Below, piece after piece: positions 6,890 to 9,972 of a DNA stretch of 9,972 nucleotides. The DNA is taken from the NCBI GenBank assembly GCA_902773245.1, contig CACYDY010000010.1, forward strand, positions 1-9,972. Reading direction: 5' to 3'. The DNA is from an uncultured Ruminococcus sp. GTDB taxonomy: Bacteria; Bacillota; Clostridia; Oscillospirales; Acutalibacteraceae. Each line of letters opens with the position of its first letter. The first letter of the stretch is position 1. Both the position numbers and the translations under genes were made by a program. The notes below the pieces were generated by a model that was given only the letters and a program-made list of their open reading frames with translations, was not told the origin of the DNA and did not search any database.

Positions 6890-6962
6890 GGGAACCTCTA
6901 AAAACCTTCTGCCGAATAAATCTGCGGCACATCTGAACGACATTAGGTTTTTAGAACTGCCC
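6890..6962. mobile_element. 73-bp MITE inserted at a stop codon inside the operon
   Basis: Inverted ends GGGAACCTCTAAAAACCT (6890-6907) and the complement of GGGCAGTTCTAAAAACCT (6945-6962) match at 15 of 18 bases. Direct TTTA copies flank it (6886-6889 and 6963-6966). It carries no gene. The right TTTA contains the TAA stop of the 271-aa gene, so the duplication keeps the stop intact. Without the element the stop-to-start spacing to clpP would be about 20 bases. The ends resemble the IS end at 9887 (GGGCATCTCTAAAAACC). In the mRNA the two ends could fold into a long hairpin between the second and third genes. Confidence 0.85.
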
Positions 6963-6963
6963 T

Positions 6964-7779
6964 TTATATATCGTCAAATAAACTCATTATCTCGTTAAAC
7001 AGTTTTTCCGTTTCCATTTCATATTCGTTTTTGGGAGCTTCTTCAAACAGCTTTGTATTAAAGACAAGCTCTTCGGTGTCTTCGTCGTCGAACGGCCCTC
7101 CGGGATTTTTTTCGTAGAGCCACTCAAACCCCGGGCGTTCCTTCAAGCCCTTTCCGAAAAAGGCAAATTCGTCTTCCAGGTAGTTTTTGTCTATCGTTGA
7201 AAACTTGTTTTCCATGCCGCAGAACAAGCCGTCATATTCCTTGTTTTCGATAAAATCAGGCGAGTTCAAGGGGTAGGTATCCTTTTCCAGGATATAATTC
7301 AGACTGCGGCAGAATTTATCAAACGTACACCATGTGTCAACCAGACACTCTCTCAGCTGCTTTCTGTCAACGGTTCTCTTTGAGCCCAAAAGAAAAATGT
7401 ATGCTTTATAGAACACTGCTCCCGAAGATGCGTCAATGAATAGATTTCCGTTTCCCTTTGTATTGTTGATCATGCTGACAAGCAGCTGCAGCGGATAATT
7501 GTCTTTGAATTTTTTTCCGTTTTCGGAAATGGGAAATCTTCCGCACGTGTTGATATATTGCTCATTGACATCAACATCAAATTTAATGCTTTTAAACCGG
7601 TCAAAAAGATATACCTCATCGTTGAATGTCATTTCAAACGCAAACCTGTTTTTTTCGGGATCGTAATAATACGGCGCGTTTTCATCTTTAGTCGATTTAA
7701 AGCCAAAACCGTCGGGGTTGGTTCTCAGATATTTTCTGACGGCATTGATGTTTGCCTGTTGTTTCGATGAGATCTCCAT
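6964..7779 (-). CDS. Unknown protein with a YbjN-like segment
   Basis: This 271-aa soluble protein has no signal peptide or membrane helix. I recognise no full-length family. Residues about 95-160, with YPLQLLVSMINN, then GNGNLFIDASSGAVFYK, then a long helix, resemble the alpha-beta pattern of the YbjN/type III secretion chaperone-like fold (helix, short-range beta strands with an acidic-Gly turn, helix); this is a resemblance judged by eye. The C-terminal 60 residues are very acidic. The ATG at 7779 is 16 bases after the stop of the preceding gene, with AAAGGGGG overlapping that stop; a TTG at 7806 is less likely because it overlaps the upstream gene. The TAA stop lies in the target duplication of the 73-bp inserted element. 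It is the second gene of the four-gene operon. Confidence 0.8.
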   Translation of the reverse strand: MEISSKQQANINAVRKYLRTNPDGFGFKSTKDENAPYYYDPEKNRFAFEMTFNDEVYLFDRFKSIKFDVDVNEQYINTCGRFPISENGKKFKDNYPLQLLVSMINNTKGNGNLFIDASSGAVFYKAYIFLLGSKRTVDRKQLRECLVDTWCTFDKFCRSLNYILEKDTYPLNSPDFIENKEYDGLFCGMENKFSTIDKNYLEDEFAFFGKGLKERPGFEWLYEKNPGGPFDDEDTEELVFNTKLFEEAPKNEYEMETEKLFNEIMSLFDDI

Positions 7780-7795
7780 ATTTCGGCTGCCCCCT

Positions 7796-8269
7796 TTACA
7801 ATTCAATCTCCAGCTTCAAAGCTTCATCAACAGTAGTATTTGAGTTGGCAATAGCTTCAACGCATTTGTCAAAGCTATAAATTCTTCTCACTATAAATAC
7901 GAACTGATAATCAAAATTGTCCATGTTTGGCAGATCATCTCCGCAGTAATCTCCGCACTGAAAACCGACTTTTCCTGTATTATTAAAATAAACAAACGTA
8001 CCAAATGCGTACCTGTAGTTGAGTCTGGTAATAAATTCAAGAATGGCATTCTTTTTTCGTGAGCTGAAAAGACTTATTTTGTCTTTGAAATACGCTAAAA
8101 AAACGTATCCGTTATCCTCAAATTTGATCTCGCAGTCTATATCTCCGAAATTCTCCAGTGTTACGGTATAGAATATCTTTTTCGGATCGACGTCACTTTC
8201 AAAAGGAATTCGTTTTTCTCTGAAAAAAGACATAACTTCATTTTTGATAAGCTGTGAATGTGACTCCAT
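7796..8269 (-). CDS. YbjN-like small protein, first gene of the operon
   Basis: The product is a 157-aa soluble protein. Its middle (ILEFITRLNYRYAFGTFVYF, residues 76-95, then NTGKVGFQ) follows the pattern of YbjN/CesT-like chaperone-fold proteins: a helix containing an LN pair, a FGxF strand, a turn, then a second strand. N-terminal residues 30-68 form two predicted beta hairpins (IFYTVTLENFG, CEIKFEDNGYVFLAYF). The assignment rests on visual pattern only. The ATG at 8269 has GAGG six bases upstream. It is the promoter-proximal gene of the operon, followed 16 bases later by a second protein that seems to carry the same fold, so the two may be diverged paralogues or partners. YbjN-type proteins can act as chaperones for secreted or unstable partners, which would suit a ClpP/VirD4-like context; the role is unproven. 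Confidence 0.8.
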   Translation of the reverse strand: MESHSQLIKNEVMSFFREKRIPFESDVDPKKIFYTVTLENFGDIDCEIKFEDNGYVFLAYFKDKISLFSSRKKNAILEFITRLNYRYAFGTFVYFNNTGKVGFQCGDYCGDDLPNMDNFDYQFVFIVRRIYSFDKCVEAIANSNTTVDEALKLEIEL

Positions 8270-8311
8270 TTTAACCTCGCTTTCCGTGGTTCAAGACATA
8301 GTTTTACTATC

Positions 8312-8345
8312 ATTTTAACACATTTTTTGTCCCAAAAGTAGGACA
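8312..8345 (-). promoter_or_regulatory. Probable promoter and dyad upstream of the ClpP/VirD4-like operon
   Basis: On the minus strand an extended -10, TGTTAAAAT with TAAAAT at 8312-8317, lies 42 bases upstream of the 157-aa start. The -35 at 17 bases (TACTTT, 8335-8340) is poor. That poor -35 lies inside a short dyad, TGTCC (8328-8332) with GGACA (8341-8345), which could be a regulator site or chance. Confidence 0.4.
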
Positions 8346-8382
8346 TATTACAATTTTTTTAATATTCATTATTATTTATCTT

Positions 8383-8452
8383 AAATATTCAACATAATCT
8401 CACTATTTTAGCGGATTTTCACAAATATCAGTCGTTTTTAGTTTGAATATTT
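8383..8452. promoter_or_regulatory. 10-bp inverted repeat in the divergent intergenic region
   Basis: AAATATTCAA (8383-8392) is exactly complementary to TTGAATATTT (8443-8452), with 50 bases between. A third partial copy, AATATTCA, lies at 8361-8368. The region between the two divergent start codons (8270-8541) is otherwise AT-rich and without genes. The spaced repeats could be operator sites for a looping regulator, but AT-rich DNA produces such matches easily. Confidence 0.35.
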
Positions 8453-8475
8453 TTACAATAATTTCTGTTATGGCA

Positions 8476-8504
8476 TTGACAATCCGAAGGATATCATACA
8501 TAAT
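8476..8504 (+). promoter_or_regulatory. Sigma-A-type promoter of the gntR/ABC operon
   Basis: A perfect TTGACA (8476-8481), 17 bases and CATAAT (8499-8504), 37 bases upstream of the GntR ATG. The predicted transcription start near 8511 falls inside the palindrome at 8506-8524. Confidence 0.8.
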
Positions 8505-8505
8505 G

Positions 8506-8524
8506 TGTATAATGTATATATACA
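8506..8524. promoter_or_regulatory. Palindromic operator, probable autoregulation site of the GntR repressor
   Basis: TGTATA (8506-8511) and TATACA (8519-8524) are perfect inverted arms with a 7-base spacer, immediately after the -10 box and over the predicted start of transcription. YtrA-subfamily GntR repressors usually bind such TA-rich palindromes in their own promoter. Binding by the adjacent GntR protein is inferred from position. Confidence 0.6.
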
Positions 8525-8541
8525 ATTTAGAGGTTCGGAAT

Positions 8542-8916
8542 ATGGATATTATTATCAGCAATTCAAACGGCAAACCGATCTACGAACAGATCACCTCGCA
8601 GATCAAAGAAATGATCATGAACGGCACTCTTAAACAGGGCGACGCTCTTCCCTCAATGAGATCGCTTGCGCAGCAGCTTCACATCAGTATCATTACCACA
8701 AAAAGAGCCTATGAAGATCTCGAGCGTGACGGCTTTATTGAATCATTCACCGGAAAGGGAAGCTTTGTGAAAGCGCAAAACCCCGAATTTATCAGAGAGG
8801 AAGGGCTGAAAACCATTGAACAGCACCTGACGCAGGCAGTTGACAAAGCGAAGATCTGCGGTATCGGTCTTGACGAATTACAGCAGCTTATATCAATTAT
8901 TTACGGAGGAGAATAA
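8542..8916 (+). CDS. GntR-family repressor, YtrA subfamily
   Basis: This 124-aa regulator has an N-terminal winged helix-turn-helix (about 10-75) with the GntR hallmarks PIYEQITSQIKEMI, GDALPSMRSLAQQL and TTKRAYEDLERDGFI, then the wing FTGKGSFV. The C-terminal part is only about 45 residues of helix, the size of YtrA-type proteins, which dimerise through it and lack a FadR/HutC ligand domain. YtrA regulators normally repress the ABC transporter operon they head, responding to cell-wall stress or antibiotics in several Firmicutes. The ATG at 8542 has AGAGG eight bases upstream; a TTG 99 bases earlier lies upstream of the promoter and is rejected. The ABC ATPase gene begins one base after the stop, with GGAGGAG embedded in the gntR end, so the two are one transcription unit. 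Confidence 0.92.
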   Translation: MDIIISNSNGKPIYEQITSQIKEMIMNGTLKQGDALPSMRSLAQQLHISIITTKRAYEDLERDGFIESFTGKGSFVKAQNPEFIREEGLKTIEQHLTQAVDKAKICGIGLDELQQLISIIYGGE

Positions 8917-8917
8917 T

Positions 8918-9794
8918 ATGTCTGACTTTCAAAACGTTATTGAAATTAACAATCTCACAAAATCCTATGACGGATTTACACTCGATCACATCGGCTTTGA
9001 CGTCCCAAAGGGCAGCATAATGGGTTTTATCGGACAAAACGGAGCGGGAAAAACTACGACTATCAAGCTTATGCTCAATCTGATGAAGCGTGACGAAGGA
9101 ACGATCAAAATGTTTGGACTCGACAACGTTGAAAATGAAACTCAGGTCAAAGAAAAAATTGCCGTCGTTTTTGACGAACTCCCCTTTCACGACGACCTCA
9201 ACGCAAAGCAGGTCGGACTTATTCTCAGCGATATCTTCCCTTCATGGCAGAAAAATACATACGTCGATTTTCTTGAAAGGTTTACACTGCCGATGAAAAA
9301 AAATAGGCAGCTTTTCAAAAGGTATGCGAATGAAGCTTCAAATTGCCGCCGCTCTTTCTCACAAAGCCGAGCTTCTGATCATGGACGAAGCAACCGCAGG
9401 CCTTGATCCCGTTTTCAGAAACGAGCTTCTTGATATTTTTCTTGAGTATCTTCAAAACGAGAACAACAGCATTTTTATGTCATCTCATATCCTGTCCGAT
9501 ATTGAAAAAATATCCGACAGCGTTACTTTTATCAACAAGGGAAAAATTACGCTGTCGGGAAACAAGGACGATATTATCGAAAACCACGCAGTTATCAAAT
9601 GTAAAAAATCCGATTTTCAAAATATTGACAAAGCCGACGTTATCAGCTTTAGAGTCAACGATTATTACGCCGAAGCTTTGGTAAACGACAGATCAAAATG
9701 CAGCGTCAAATACAGCGGCCTGACATTTGACGCTGCGACTCTGGAGGAGATCATGCTTTTCTATGTCAACAGAGATAAAGGAGAGTGGTTTTGA
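8918..9794 (+). pseudogene. ABC transporter ATPase (YtrB/CcmA type) with a frameshift
   Basis: This is the ATP-binding subunit of a YtrB-like exporter. The first frame (from ATG 8918, GGAGGAG upstream) gives Walker A GQNGAGKT (39-46) and the Q-loop region VVFDELPF, then breaks after K128 and would stop at 9406. The +1-shifted frame continues with the signature region SFSKGMRMKL, Walker B LLIMDEAT, the D-loop AGLDP and the H-loop SSHI, ending at TGA 9792-9794. The break is at an eight-A run (9296-9303). Removing one A joins the frames as LPMKKIGSFSKGM, a normal reading for the family, and gives 291 aa. As it stands the gene makes a 162-aa product without signature or Walker B. A sequence error, phase-variable slippage or real decay are all possible; the broken permease next door favours decay. 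Confidence 0.88.
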
Positions 9795-9898
9795 TGAAGC
9801 ATCTTCTGTTAAAAGATTTTTTTCTTGCGAGAAAATATTATTTAACATTTTTTTCGATTTTCCTTTTGAGCGGAGCAATGTTTATTGGGCATCTCTAA
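9794..9898 (+). pseudogene. N-terminal fragment of an ABC-2-type permease cut by an IS
   Basis: An ATG at 9794 overlaps the stop of the ATPase gene (TGATG), the normal coupling in YtrB-type operons. The 34-residue product MKHLLLKDFFLARKYYLTFF... begins like an ABC-2 permease: a short basic cytoplasmic start, then the first half of a membrane helix (about 17-31). The transporter sequence stops at 9886, where an insertion sequence begins; the last codons (GGG CAT CTC TAA) are IS bases. The rest of the permease would lie beyond the IS, outside the window. The transporter therefore lacks a working membrane subunit here. Confidence 0.8.
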
Positions 9899-9929
9899 AA
9901 ACCCCCTATTCAAACTGTGGAAAATGTGG

Positions 9930-9935
9930 TATAAT
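9930..9935 (+). promoter_or_regulatory. -10 box of the IS transposase promoter
   Basis: TATAAT preceded by TGG gives an extended -10 (TGnTATAAT); the -35 at 17 bases is TATTCA (9907-9912), weak. Only six bases separate the -10 box from the transposase ATG, so the message would start at or next to the start codon. Confidence 0.6.
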
Positions 9936-9941
9936 AATAGC

Positions 9942-9972
9942 ATGAAAGCACATCAGAGAAGCTTCTTCGATG
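9942..9972 (+). CDS. IS transposase, N-terminal start only (partial)
   Basis: ATG at 9942 opens a frame reading MKAHQRSFFD to the window edge. There is no Shine-Dalgarno sequence and the TATAAT box ends only six bases upstream, which suggests leaderless or almost leaderless translation. The start of this peptide resembles IS5-type transposases, but ten residues cannot fix the family. A later start beyond the window is the alternative. Confidence 0.55.
   Translation, partial: MKAHQRSFFD

Larger units (their letters stand above)
9887..9972 (+). mobile_element. Left end of an insertion sequence (IS5-like, family tentative)
   Basis: The element starts with GGGCATCTCTAAAAACC (9887-9903), matching the terminal repeats of the 73-bp MITE (GGG, A at position 5, and TCTAAAAACC in common), and interrupts the permease gene. 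Inside are a -10 box TATAAT (9930-9935) and a transposase start (9942). Four A/T bases precede it (TATT), but the far end and the target duplication are outside the window. The N-terminal MKAHQRSFFD resembles transposases of the IS5/IS1182 type from Clostridia; this is recall, not a search. Confidence 0.78.

Noticed and set aside
6867..6932. N-terminal extension of the ClpP-like gene
   Set aside because: The added residues are encoded by the inserted 73-bp element; the ATG at 6866 has a near-perfect ribosome site at correct spacing and starts the domain.
8443..8541. Upstream TTG start for the GntR regulator
   Set aside because: The extension includes the TTGACA/CATAAT promoter and adds 33 residues not found in YtrA proteins; ATG 8542 has AGAGG upstream.
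9293..9326. Programmed -1 ribosomal frameshift in the ABC ATPase
   Set aside because: An A8 run can slip, but I see no clear downstream stem-loop or upstream Shine-Dalgarno-like stimulator, and the adjacent permease is disrupted, so decay is the simpler reading. It is kept as a finding to test.
1..9972. CRISPR arrays, tRNA and rRNA genes
   Set aside because: No regularly spaced short repeats and no tRNA- or rRNA-like sequence were seen by eye on either strand.

Overview
The window looks like a chromosomal stretch from a low-to-moderate GC Firmicute, most likely a gut Clostridia/Oscillospiraceae (Ruminococcus-like) organism. The basis is strong AGGAGG-type ribosome binding sites, sigma-A-type promoters, a zinc-ribbon PASTA kinase-like protein, a YtrA-type GntR/ABC operon and small inverted-repeat elements. 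The genus is an inference and cannot be proved from this sequence.

Left part (1-4450). The tail of an unknown gene ends at a stem-loop terminator. Facing it is a 572-aa membrane protein with a zinc ribbon, a kinase fold and two PASTA domains, whose kinase catalytic residues are nearly all replaced (a pseudokinase). A gene-poor stretch follows that holds a 170-bp MITE-like element with 18-bp terminal inverted repeats and a 4-bp target duplication. Next come a complete endonuclease/exonuclease/phosphatase-family hydrolase on the plus strand and a convergent malic enzyme with a clear promoter.

Middle part (4468-8269, minus strand). A 109-aa orphan gene sits between two 69-bp direct repeats. Upstream of it is the most interesting locus: a compact four-gene operon transcribed 8269 to 5003. 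It encodes two unrecognised proteins with YbjN/secretion-chaperone-like segments, a ClpP-family serine peptidase with an intact Ser-His-Asp triad, and a short soluble VirD4/TraG-like ATPase with no membrane segments. A 73-bp MITE has inserted exactly at the stop codon of the second gene; its TTTA target duplication regenerates the stop. No relaxase, VirB4 or other conjugation gene is visible, so this may be a ClpP plus VirD4-like ATPase system with a role other than ordinary conjugation.

Right part (8270-9972). A divergent AT-rich control region leads to a YtrA-type GntR repressor, followed by a decaying ABC transporter. The ATPase is frameshifted in an A8 run, and the permease is cut after about 31 codons by an insertion sequence. 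The terminal repeat of that IS resembles the ends of the 73-bp MITE in the ClpP/VirD4 operon, so the full IS may be the relative that moved the small element.
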